A stretch of 33,714 nucleotides of DNA from NCBI GenBank assembly GCA_900542355.1, contig UQNE01000018.1, positions 1-33,714 on the forward strand. The letters run 5' to 3'. The DNA is from an uncultured Bacteroidales bacterium (GTDB taxonomy: Bacteria; Bacteroidota; Bacteroidia; Bacteroidales; Paludibacteraceae). Both the position numbers and the translations under genes were made by a program. The notes beneath the pieces were generated by a model. It saw nothing but the letters and a program-made list of their open reading frames with translations, did not search any database and was not told the origin of the DNA. Below, piece after piece: positions 1-6,732 of the stretch. Position 1 is the first letter of the stretch, and each line of letters starts with the position of its first letter.

Positions 1-39
1 AACTCTCCAACTAAACAAAGAGACTGCCCAACATACTTG

Positions 40-1569
40 TTAGACAGCCTCTTCTTCAATGGAATATGGAAGGCTGTAGTCCAATGGAGTGAGTAAATCC
101 TTAATCAGTTTAATATCTAACTCATGTACATGTAACACTCGACCAACCTTTGAAAGTGCCCTCCTTCGTGTCATCTTATCAAATGTGACCACTCGCGCTA
201 CATTCGATTTGCCATACTTGGAAGTCAGGTAATCGATGATATTCTGCCATCCTTCTTCCTCAACATCTAAATCAATGTCCGGCAAAGCGATACGTTGAGG
301 ATTGAAGAACCTTTCAAAAAGCAAACCGTATTCCAACGGATCAATGTCTGTAATTTGCAGGCAGTAGTTAACGATTGAACCAGAAGCAGAACTACGCCCC
401 GGACCAAATAGAATGTTCTTCTCTCGGGCGGCACATACGCAGTCCCAAAATATGAGGAAGTATGACGATATGTCTGCTTTGCTAATGGTGTCAAGTTCAA
501 AATCAATACGCTGTTGAATAGCAGGACAAGTATCTAACATCTGTTGACCATATCGTTGGATAGCACCCTGCATCGTAAGATGACGGAGGTAGGCATCCAC
601 GGACTCGAAAGTACCTGGGATGTCGAATTGAGGAAGGAGAGGCTTGCAATCAATGTCGTATAGCTCAACCTTATCAACAATCTCTTGGGTATTGGACAGT
701 GCTTCTGGGAGGTCGCAGAAAAGAGATGCCATTTCTTCTGGTGACTTGAGCCATTCCTGCTTGGTGTAATGCAGCCGTTCCTTGTCATCTACGAAATGGT
801 TGGTGTTGATACATAGCAGTACATCTTGTGCATCTGCGTCTTCTTTACGCACATAATGGCAGTCGTTTGAACAAATGAGTTTGACATCGTTCTCGTGCGC
901 CAAGTCAATGAGCACGGGATTGATGAGCGATTGCAATTCGAACGTACGACGATTGCTACCGGGACGGTTGGTAGGATGGCGTTGCAGCTCAATATAGTAG
1001 TCCTTTCCAAAGAGATCTTTGAACCATCGGAGCGTATTGCGCGCTTCGGAGAAATCACCTGTTTGGAGACCAGCAAGAATCTTCTGCGGCAGTTCGCCTC
1101 CGATGCAGGCGCTACAGCAGATAAGCCCCTCATGGTATCGCTCCAATAGTTCGCGGTCAATTCGAGGTACAAAATAGAATGCATCTTCTTGGTTACTCTC
1201 CGAAACAAGGCGGCATAGATTATGATAGCCAACCTTATTCTTGGCAAGAAGGATAAGATGCCAACCTCCTCGATCAAGAATGCGCTTACGTCCCTCTGGA
1301 GTGATTTTTTCCTCTGCGGACATAGAGTGACATCCTCGACGAGCACAATAGGCTTCGACACCAACAATAGGCTTGAATGGTGTCTCTCGTTTTGCATTGA
1401 CTTTATTGCAATAGTCGAGCAGCTCTTTAATGCCGTACATATTGCCATGGTCTGTAATAGCAACCGAGTTCATTCCGGTTGCGACACACTGATCCACTAT
1501 CTCCTTAATCTTTGCCATACCGTCCAAGAGGGAGTAGTGAGAGTGCACATGTAAGTGTGTGAAGTTCAT
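40..1569 (-). CDS. Truncated PHP-domain DnaE paralogue (DNA polymerase III alpha-like)
   Basis: A 509-residue protein that starts almost exactly like the full-length DnaE encoded at 24255-28331 (1358 residues), with which it is plainly paralogous. The PHP domain (about residues 1-290) keeps its likely metal ligands: HLHVH near residue 6, TDHGN near 39, a Glu in VGVEAY near 72 and NDCH near 235. PHP domains of bacterial DnaE can act as phosphoesterases or proofreading exonucleases. The palm start is present (GPGRSSASGS near 389, where DnaE has GRGSA) and so are the first catalytic aspartates (PDIDLD, 430-435). The protein ends about 75 residues later, so the third catalytic Asp (KMDFLG in the full DnaE), fingers, clamp-binding and OB regions are missing. 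It starts 5 nt after a small ORF and is probably co-transcribed with it. Only 39 nt lie downstream in the window, and one other frame stays open to the edge, so a frameshifted longer gene is possible. Polymerase activity is unlikely as encoded; nuclease or regulatory activity is possible. Confidence 0.85.
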   Translation of the reverse strand: MNFTHLHVHSHYSLLDGMAKIKEIVDQCVATGMNSVAITDHGNMYGIKELLDYCNKVNAKRETPFKPIVGVEAYCARRGCHSMSAEEKITPEGRKRILDRGGWHLILLAKNKVGYHNLCRLVSESNQEDAFYFVPRIDRELLERYHEGLICCSACIGGELPQKILAGLQTGDFSEARNTLRWFKDLFGKDYYIELQRHPTNRPGSNRRTFELQSLINPVLIDLAHENDVKLICSNDCHYVRKEDADAQDVLLCINTNHFVDDKERLHYTKQEWLKSPEEMASLFCDLPEALSNTQEIVDKVELYDIDCKPLLPQFDIPGTFESVDAYLRHLTMQGAIQRYGQQMLDTCPAIQQRIDFELDTISKADISSYFLIFWDCVCAAREKNILFGPGRSSASGSIVNYCLQITDIDPLEYGLLFERFFNPQRIALPDIDLDVEEEGWQNIIDYLTSKYGKSNVARVVTFDKMTRRRALSKVGRVLHVHELDIKLIKDLLTPLDYSLPYSIEEEAV

Positions 1570-1574
1570 AATTG

Positions 1575-1784
1575 TTATTGATTATTAGTTTGTATATATG
1601 TTTGAATAATAGGATGCGCTAATATTTGTTGCGCCTTTAGATAACCAATCTCCAGTTGTCGTTGCAATCGCGAGCTGGATTCGTTGGTACTTCTTGATGA
1701 TTGGACGATATAGACAATATCGTTCCAATGCTCCATAATAAAGTTCTCCATATCATGCATGACTTTTAAGATGATATTTTCCAT
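1575..1784 (-). CDS. Possible small protein, 69 residues, unknown
   Basis: A short ORF between the degenerate nuclease gene and the truncated dnaE-like gene. The chosen ATG (1784) has GGAAAAA about 6 nt upstream as a possible ribosome site. It overlaps the end of the upstream gene by 32 nt, and its stop lies 5 nt before the next ATG, the tight packing expected of an operon. The sequence begins MENIILKVMHD, looks largely helical and is acidic then basic; it has no signal peptide, membrane segment or motif that I recognise. The same frame extends upstream of this ATG only as a shadow of the neighbouring gene. It could be non-coding spacer that happens to be open, so confidence is moderate. Confidence 0.45.
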   Translation of the reverse strand: MENIILKVMHDMENFIMEHWNDIVYIVQSSRSTNESSSRLQRQLEIGYLKAQQILAHPIIQTYIQTNNQ

Positions 1785-2583
1785 CAAGTTTTTCCGCATA
1801 GCCATCCAGCATTTGTGGTTGTACCTCTGCAAAGAATTCCGGGTAAGACTTGATGAACGAGGACAGCAATAGCGGCTCGTCAATAGTGGGTTGCAAGTGC
1901 TCAAAGAGTAGTTCGGCAAGCAGGTAGGGATAGGTCTTCTCCTCTGCGTGGATGTCGCCGAAGAGGTCACCAACCAGTTCGGGGCGACAGTAGAGCAGAT
2001 TGATAAAGACGATTTCGGTCTGGGCACAAATGTTCTCCATCACCTCCGATGCAATGCACGTATTATTGGATTTGAACCAAGCGAGCGCACTTTCATCGTG
2101 CATGATGTTGGTGATACCGAGCAGTAAGCTGATATTCTGCTGAACACCGGCGAAGAAACCATTGGCCTGCTCGTTGTAGCGTAGAGCCTGGCGAAGGAAA
2201 GAGGCACGGTAGGGGTTCCCCTTGTAGTAGCAAGAGGGTTTGAAATAGGCGTCTGCGAAGTTGGCAGCCTGCTTGTGCATGTGCTCGGTATAGCAACTCG
2301 TGATGCATTGCATGGCAAGACAGTCATCACTAATCAGCACGACATCCATGTTCGCGGGCTGATTGTACGGTTGTCCGTCGGTTGTTTTTGCAAACACCGG
2401 AAACTTGATGCCGAAATAGACCTTGTCGTAGGTCAAGCCGTTGAGCGTAAGCGGGTGCTCAGCACTTATCCATCCGAAGAAATCACGGGTAATGTCCTCT
2501 TCTTTCGGAAAGAAGAATACTTTTTGGAGGCGGTTTTTGGACTTGTTTTCGGGGGTGACATTTTTGATTGTAATCTTGCGCAT
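1753..2583 (-). CDS. Hypothetical protein, degenerate relative of PGN_0703-type endonuclease
   Basis: A 276-residue protein from the ATG at 2583; the frame is open 23 codons further, but those codons overlap the promoter and inverted repeat, so the internal start is preferred. I do not recognise it by overall family, but two segments align with the putative endonuclease at 2680-3654. NMDVVL (Asp at residue 80) followed by CITSCYTEHM corresponds to SIDALV...IPIEWKYTETY. NPYRASFLRQALRYNEQA corresponds to DPFYELMRQTLLVEQI. In the first match the catalytic Glu and Lys of the nuclease are replaced by Thr95 and Cys97, so it may be a catalytically dead partner or sensor. It is the first gene of a unit with a possible small ORF and the truncated DnaE-like gene, and it has its own promoter/operator just upstream. 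The homology is my reading by eye. Confidence 0.8.
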   Translation of the reverse strand: MRKITIKNVTPENKSKNRLQKVFFFPKEEDITRDFFGWISAEHPLTLNGLTYDKVYFGIKFPVFAKTTDGQPYNQPANMDVVLISDDCLAMQCITSCYTEHMHKQAANFADAYFKPSCYYKGNPYRASFLRQALRYNEQANGFFAGVQQNISLLLGITNIMHDESALAWFKSNNTCIASEVMENICAQTEIVFINLLYCRPELVGDLFGDIHAEEKTYPYLLAELLFEHLQPTIDEPLLLSSFIKSYPEFFAEVQPQMLDGYAEKLDGKYHLKSHA

Positions 2584-2609
2584 AATCGTATAAATTTTGA
2601 AATTTGCTG

Positions 2610-2649
2610 CAAAATTACAATACGAGAGTGCCATCTTATGGCACCCTCG
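2610..2649 (-). promoter_or_regulatory. Promoter with inverted-repeat operator, copy A
   Basis: The -7 box TAATTTTG (2610-2617, minus strand) fits the Bacteroidota TAnnTTTG consensus. The core inverted repeat GTGCC-N7-GGCAC (2628-2644) lies 10 nt upstream of it. It extends to a 12-bp-arm palindrome with a 3-nt AAG loop (2623-2649), one wobble or mismatch only. It occupies the place where a -33 element would be, and no clear TTTG is present there, as expected for a repressible or activator-dependent promoter. Fourteen of the 17 core bases match copy B at 5636-5652, with the same 10-nt spacing. No T-run follows on either strand, which argues against a terminator. Confidence 0.75.
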
Positions 2650-2679
2650 CAAAGAAAATGAGATTTTTTTTGAAAAAAG

Positions 2680-3654
2680 TTACTTTTTCCAGTATCGAGT
2701 CTGGAGATAGGTGATTAGATTTTCAAAGTTTTTATTCTCAGCGATTGGACTCAACAACTCTTGTGGGTCAATTATACGGAATTTAGATTGATCTTTCAGT
2801 GTGGGGATGTAATTACCCTCAATGGCAGACTTCAATTCCGTGTGTTCATTAGGGATGACCATGATATGGAAATAATCATCAGCCTTAATTCCGCAGTCTT
2901 TATGTCGGATGATTTGCTCAACAAGCAAAGTCTGGCGCATTAGTTCGTAAAATGGATCTGCCCTATATATGTCATAGACTTCTTTAAGATTACAGTCTTC
3001 CAAACGAATCAAATCAGGATAACGCTTCCAACTGGAAGGCATTGCTTCTTTTCCGTTATAAGTTTCCGTGTATTTCCATTCTATAGGAATAAGAACTTTC
3101 CGGTTGTCTTCCAGTTGGGCATAAACCAATGCGTCAATTGAAGTACACATAGTTCCTCTCGTCTCAGAGTTCTCATGGTACTCACCGGAATTGTCGCAGA
3201 GTAATGTCTTGTTCTTATAGACAAATTCAAAAGCGATATAGCCATCTTCGTCTATAGGTGATTTAAGGATTTTTTCTATAGGTAGGTGCGTTGCTTCACT
3301 AAGGATTAACTTAAGTGCATTTGGTTTATCCCGGAAAGCGAACAAATGGTTTAGACAGTTAATCTGCGAAGAAACCAAATGGCCGGTAGGAAAATATCCA
3401 TCCTCTTCTTGCCTCCACCACGAAATATTGTAATTCTCAAAATAATCCATTGCATCTTGACGAAGTGGAGCAAATAGATTCGCTTTGCTATCTTCAGGAA
3501 GCAATATAAATTTCATATCCTCTGCGACTCCAGTCTTGTTACCATCTTCATCGAAAATAGTCCAATGACCACCATTCCTTGCTCCTTTAAAGAAACCCTT
3601 ATAAAACAATTTGGTCAAGCGTTTCAGCTCACTATAATAGAAATCTTTATTCAT
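2680..3654 (-). CDS. Putative restriction endonuclease, PGN_0703-type PD-(D/E)XK
   Basis: A 324-residue protein. It has a PD-(D/E)XK nuclease signature: Asp174 in TSIDALVY, then Glu192 and Lys194 in IPIEWKYTE. The SSQINCLNHLF segment near residue 95 and the EWKYTE motif are what I recall from the family NCBI calls PGN_0703 putative restriction endonucleases; this assignment is from memory. Such enzymes are thought to cut DNA, but no methyltransferase gene is present here, so classical restriction-modification is not supported. It starts 7 nt after the upstream nuclease-like gene and is the last gene of the unit led by the HAD protein. The region is visibly AT-rich compared with the housekeeping genes, fitting horizontal transfer. 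After its stop the minus strand is T-rich, without a clear hairpin, before operator copy A. Confidence 0.85.
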   Translation of the reverse strand: MNKDFYYSELKRLTKLFYKGFFKGARNGGHWTIFDEDGNKTGVAEDMKFILLPEDSKANLFAPLRQDAMDYFENYNISWWRQEEDGYFPTGHLVSSQINCLNHLFAFRDKPNALKLILSEATHLPIEKILKSPIDEDGYIAFEFVYKNKTLLCDNSGEYHENSETRGTMCTSIDALVYAQLEDNRKVLIPIEWKYTETYNGKEAMPSSWKRYPDLIRLEDCNLKEVYDIYRADPFYELMRQTLLVEQIIRHKDCGIKADDYFHIMVIPNEHTELKSAIEGNYIPTLKDQSKFRIIDPQELLSPIAENKNFENLITYLQTRYWKK

Positions 3655-3661
3655 AAGACTA

Positions 3662-4600
3662 TCACTTAAAATCTTTAGATGTTAGTGTGAATATCTCATC
3701 AGCAAATAGTCCATACCCCATGTGATGAGATCTAATAAATCTGCAAGATTCCATTTCTGCCAATTCATTACACAGATTATCACTTGCTTTCTTGTAGTTC
3801 GCGAGAAGGCAAATAAAGTCAATATTACCTTCTACTCTCAGTTGGAAATCTTGCTTTATGTTCTCTATCTTATCATTAGCCAAGATTAACCCCAACTCAC
3901 ATTTTTGCTTGAATATCATAACCATGTCTTCACAAAAAGAAGACAAAGATTCTTTGCCAATGAAAGAAATAAAGTCTTGTTGGTGCTTTTTTAGACCAGG
4001 ATTTATACGTTGCTTGCCTTCCTTTACCGTGATGCTAGTCCTTACGGCATTGTAGCCTTGCTTAACCTCAATTACAGCTAAGGAAACAACATCCTTTTTG
4101 CGAACTGCTCCAGTAGAATCCCAGCGGAGAGCTATCAAGTCAAATCGCCCATCTCCTCCGGCTTCTTCATACTCCATATCAACGATGAAATAATCGGTAT
4201 CTTGAGAGTTGGGAGAATAGTTGTTTTCTTTAACTACGAGTTGCTGAATCTCTTTTTCGCCAAGATGGTTCTTCGGACTAAGGACAATATACCTATCAAT
4301 GATATGTTTTGCTTCCGGAATATATTCTTCAAAGCATTTCACATCTTTATGCTTCTGCTCGTACTTCTTTTTACCTGTCAGAAGATATTCTTTAGTCAAA
4401 CCATCCCAATTATACATTCCATCGGGATTTTCTGATACACTCAATAATGCACCTCCACGATAGTAAATAGTGAAGTAGTTTCCTCGGAACTCCAGATCCA
4501 ATGTGTCATCTGCTTTCACATACTCCAGAAGAGGTTTAAAAGAGCCCTCCTTTAATTCATTAAAGAGAGTTGGTGTTAACTGTCTCATATCATTTAGCAT
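3662..4600 (-). CDS. PD-(D/E)XK-like nuclease candidate, unknown family
   Basis: A 312-residue protein that I do not recognise as a named family. Residues 150-180 contain GGDGRFDLIALRW followed by a strand ending in LAVIEVKQGYN: Asp154, Glu178 and Lys180 form the D...ExK pattern of PD-(D/E)XK nucleases. The C-terminal third is rich in Lys, Glu and aromatic residues; there is no signal peptide or membrane segment, so it is probably cytoplasmic. Its ATG overlaps the stop of the upstream HAD gene by 11 nt, which indicates translational coupling; a second in-frame ATG at 4588 is an alternative start. It sits between the HAD protein and the PGN_0703-type endonuclease, and a shared task in nucleic-acid cleavage is plausible but inferred. 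Confidence 0.8.
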   Translation of the reverse strand: MLNDMRQLTPTLFNELKEGSFKPLLEYVKADDTLDLEFRGNYFTIYYRGGALLSVSENPDGMYNWDGLTKEYLLTGKKKYEQKHKDVKCFEEYIPEAKHIIDRYIVLSPKNHLGEKEIQQLVVKENNYSPNSQDTDYFIVDMEYEEAGGDGRFDLIALRWDSTGAVRKKDVVSLAVIEVKQGYNAVRTSITVKEGKQRINPGLKKHQQDFISFIGKESLSSFCEDMVMIFKQKCELGLILANDKIENIKQDFQLRVEGNIDFICLLANYKKASDNLCNELAEMESCRFIRSHHMGYGLFADEIFTLTSKDFK

Positions 4601-5591
4601 TTAAGATTGTTATTACTTGTTCTGCATCGGCGGGTGTAATGCCGGTCTTCGGATTAATTTTGACGAGGTGCGTTTCGTGCTGACGGAAGGAATCAAGATC
4701 ATCCAAGATAACATAGTTAGTCACTTCTGGGTGTTCTTGGAGCCAAGCGGAAATCTCCATCTCACGAGCCGAAGTCATCGCCTCATAGAAATCAAATGAT
4801 TGGTCATCCATATGCGCACGGATATAGTCATCCGCCACAAAGAGCGATGTGATATCATAAAGGTTGCCGGGCAAATGGCGCTCTTTCCACATCAACTTCA
4901 GTGTTCCAAGACCAGCGAAGCGCCAAGAGGAAGATATCACTATCTGTGCCCCCGTAGCCTCTATGATTCTCCGCAGGTTCTCCACTGCGTCCGGAGAAAA
5001 CAGGTTGCCAAAGGAATCCTCGGTAGGCAGCCCTTTGTCTTTGAGCGAAGCGAAGTAGTCCTCCGTATTGAGGACGCCATCCAAGTCAAGGAAAAGTACC
5101 TTGCATGGAGTCTTTGGAGCTTCTTGTTTTTCTATCTTTGACTTCATGCCTTCTATATACTGTACGTTGTTACTCACTTTAACACGGTCAACCAACATCT
5201 TCAGTTTAGTGGGGCTCATCGGCAGCCTGTAGCTTTTGTTATTACTGCCATTACGCAGCATGAGCGTAAATAAATTCTTCTTCCTCTTGCGTATCTCTCG
5301 ACTTATCTTCTGCGACCGCTGTTCATCCTCATCAAAAAAGATATACAAGCTATCTTGCGGGATAGAGCGGAATACCTCGCGACTACGTGGAGCAACCGGT
5401 TGATTGATTAACATCTCCCGGATCGCACCGGTAATCATAGGTGTGCAGTCGTTCAAGTGATACACTACGGCTTCATGAATCATAGGCTCTATAGCCGATT
5501 TTACATCGTCCTCTGACAGTTTCTTGCCTGTCCGTTCCAGATACTCCGCTAATAGCGGCATGTCATAAAAAATCTCAATTTTCCCTTTCAT
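4590..5591 (-). CDS. HAD-domain protein (HAD_SAK-like) with unknown N-terminal region
   Basis: A 333-residue protein from the ATG at 5591. The frame is open 17 codons further upstream, but that start would lie inside the inverted-repeat operator, so the internal ATG is preferred. The C-terminal half is a HAD phosphatase fold: motif I LFLDLDGVLN with Asp169 and Asp171, motif II VISSSWR near residue 218, and motif IV ILDDLD near residue 296. The DLDGVLN...SSSWR form is typical of the HAD domain found in Swiss Army Knife (SAK) RNA-repair proteins, which are thought to process phosphate ends on damaged RNA. The N-terminal 150 residues are highly charged, with a basic stretch (REIRKRKKN), and match nothing I know. 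It heads a unit with two nuclease-like genes. The RNA-repair role is inferred from family context only. Confidence 0.85.
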   Translation of the reverse strand: MKGKIEIFYDMPLLAEYLERTGKKLSEDDVKSAIEPMIHEAVVYHLNDCTPMITGAIREMLINQPVAPRSREVFRSIPQDSLYIFFDEDEQRSQKISREIRKRKKNLFTLMLRNGSNNKSYRLPMSPTKLKMLVDRVKVSNNVQYIEGMKSKIEKQEAPKTPCKVLFLDLDGVLNTEDYFASLKDKGLPTEDSFGNLFSPDAVENLRRIIEATGAQIVISSSWRFAGLGTLKLMWKERHLPGNLYDITSLFVADDYIRAHMDDQSFDFYEAMTSAREMEISAWLQEHPEVTNYVILDDLDSFRQHETHLVKINPKTGITPADAEQVITILNAK

Positions 5592-5617
5592 TGCTGTAGT
5601 AATTTTGTTTTCGGCTG

Positions 5618-5653
5618 CAAAATTACTGCAACAAAGTGCCAACTTGCGGCACT
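5618..5653 (-). promoter_or_regulatory. Promoter with inverted-repeat operator, copy B
   Basis: The -7 box TAATTTTG (5618-5625, minus strand) is followed by GCAGC, as in copy A. The core inverted repeat GTGCC-N7-GGCAC (5636-5652; 6-bp arms 5635-5653) lies 10 nt upstream of the box, the same spacing as copy A. It starts 27 nt after the stop codon of the WYL regulator and drives the HAD/nuclease unit. The WYL protein next door is the natural candidate to bind both copies; that is inference. Confidence 0.75.
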
Positions 5654-5679
5654 ATATGAAAGAAAAATGCATTTTTATA

Positions 5680-6591
5680 TCATTTTTTATAGTTTTCCAG
5701 TACTTGTCGGGCTTCAGCAACAAACTTATCACGAAGCCAAAGCGGTTTGAGGACGGTTATCTCCGGCAGGAACGAACGGAGTTCTTGAATAAAATCCGCT
5801 GTGGGTGCAATCCAATATTCGAAGACGGAATAATCGTCCGTGCGCTCAGTCTCTTTCTGCGAGTGATGGAGCGGCAGCGAGCGCAAGTAGTTTGCGCGGA
5901 AGGGTGTCACGAGCAACTGCACAGACTCTGCCGGTGTGTCACCTGCCATCACGCCATAGTAGTTATAGAGGAACTCATCTGCGTGGAAGTTCTTCGGCAC
6001 TTTGAATGAGTGTTCTGTTATCCCCATCGTCAATACACGATCGAGCGAATAGAAATGTGGCTCTTTGTTTCCCTCCCGCTGCGCTATAATGTACCAGCGC
6101 TGCTTGAAACAGCGCAAGCAGTACGGAGCAATTTCAAACTCGCGAGGTTCAGGCATTTTGAAACTCTGGTACTGAACAAGCAATGTCTTGTTCTGCTGAA
6201 TAGCATCTATGGCCAATGTGAGGAACCGGTTACCGGACGGTATTGGTTCCAACACTATACGGTCTTTTATCTGCTGGCTATCCATGAGTACGTTGCTGAT
6301 AGAAAAGCCGTTGATGAGCCATTGTTGCACATTGCCCTGCTTCATATCATCTGCATTCTCCAATGCGTACTTGTTACCACGCGAGCGCATGCATTCAATA
6401 GAAATGCCGAAAAGCGAACCTATATCATTCTTCATACGCATAAATGTGCGCTTGGGAATGCGGCTTTCGCCCTGCTCGTTGAGATTCGAGCGTGACCAAT
6501 AATAGTCTATCTCCGATTTAGATAGAGCACCATGCGCGTGGAGCAAGTCCACCAGCCACATGTAATGTTTGAATTGCGAGATTGGTGTCAT
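5680..6591 (-). CDS. WYL-domain transcriptional regulator
   Basis: A 303-residue regulator. Residues 1-80 form a winged helix-turn-helix region (SKSEIDYYW, KRTFMRMKNDI). A WYL domain spans about 125-190, with RWYIIA at 165-170 and the SLDR segment at 182-185, and a WCX-like C-terminal region runs from about 215 to 300 (VQLLVTPFRANYLR, FLPEITVLKP). WYL domains sense nucleic acids or small ligands; related HTH-WYL proteins (BrxR, CapW) repress phage-defence operons by binding inverted repeats. It is the first gene of the left-hand island, directly upstream of operator copy B and the HAD/nuclease unit. A purine-rich AAAAAGAAGA precedes its ATG. No copy of the GTGCC-N7-GGCAC repeat is visible in front of it, so autoregulation through the same site is not evident. 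Confidence 0.9.
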   Translation of the reverse strand: MTPISQFKHYMWLVDLLHAHGALSKSEIDYYWSRSNLNEQGESRIPKRTFMRMKNDIGSLFGISIECMRSRGNKYALENADDMKQGNVQQWLINGFSISNVLMDSQQIKDRIVLEPIPSGNRFLTLAIDAIQQNKTLLVQYQSFKMPEPREFEIAPYCLRCFKQRWYIIAQREGNKEPHFYSLDRVLTMGITEHSFKVPKNFHADEFLYNYYGVMAGDTPAESVQLLVTPFRANYLRSLPLHHSQKETERTDDYSVFEYWIAPTADFIQELRSFLPEITVLKPLWLRDKFVAEARQVLENYKK

Positions 6592-6732
6592 TCTTCTTTT
6601 TCCAGACTCATTCCATTTGCCTAATTTGCGCAGAACCCATTCCTATACGGCGTAGTAAGGTCTCAAAAAACAATAATGTACCTCATTTTTCAATCTTGCA
6701 CGTTTCCTAAATGGGTCGCACTACATATCATC
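6592..6732. other. Intergenic junction between comM and the island
   Basis: 141 nt between the comM stop and the WYL start. I see no ORF, no clear terminator for comM and no convincing TAnnTTTG box. ACCCATT occurs on the plus strand near 6637 and on the minus strand near 6710 as widely spaced inverted arms, which is weak. This is the likely boundary of the accessory island; no attachment site or direct repeat was recognised. Confidence 0.4.

Noticed and set aside
789..1463. 224-codon minus-strand frame inside the DnaE-like gene
   Set aside because: A frame-shifted shadow; the DnaE paralogue frame carries all PHP motifs.
2623..2649. Inverted repeat as a terminator for the endonuclease gene
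   Set aside because: No T-run follows on either strand, and the repeat keeps a fixed 10-nt distance to a promoter box, as its twin at 5635-5653 does; an operator fits better.
1..6600. Integration or transposon ends for the accessory island
   Set aside because: No transposase, integrase, tRNA or flanking direct repeat was seen; the left boundary is outside the window.
6629..6718. Widely spaced ACCCATT inverted arms upstream of the WYL gene
   Set aside because: Only seven matching bases with about 60 nt between the arms; expected by chance and unlike the GTGCC repeat.
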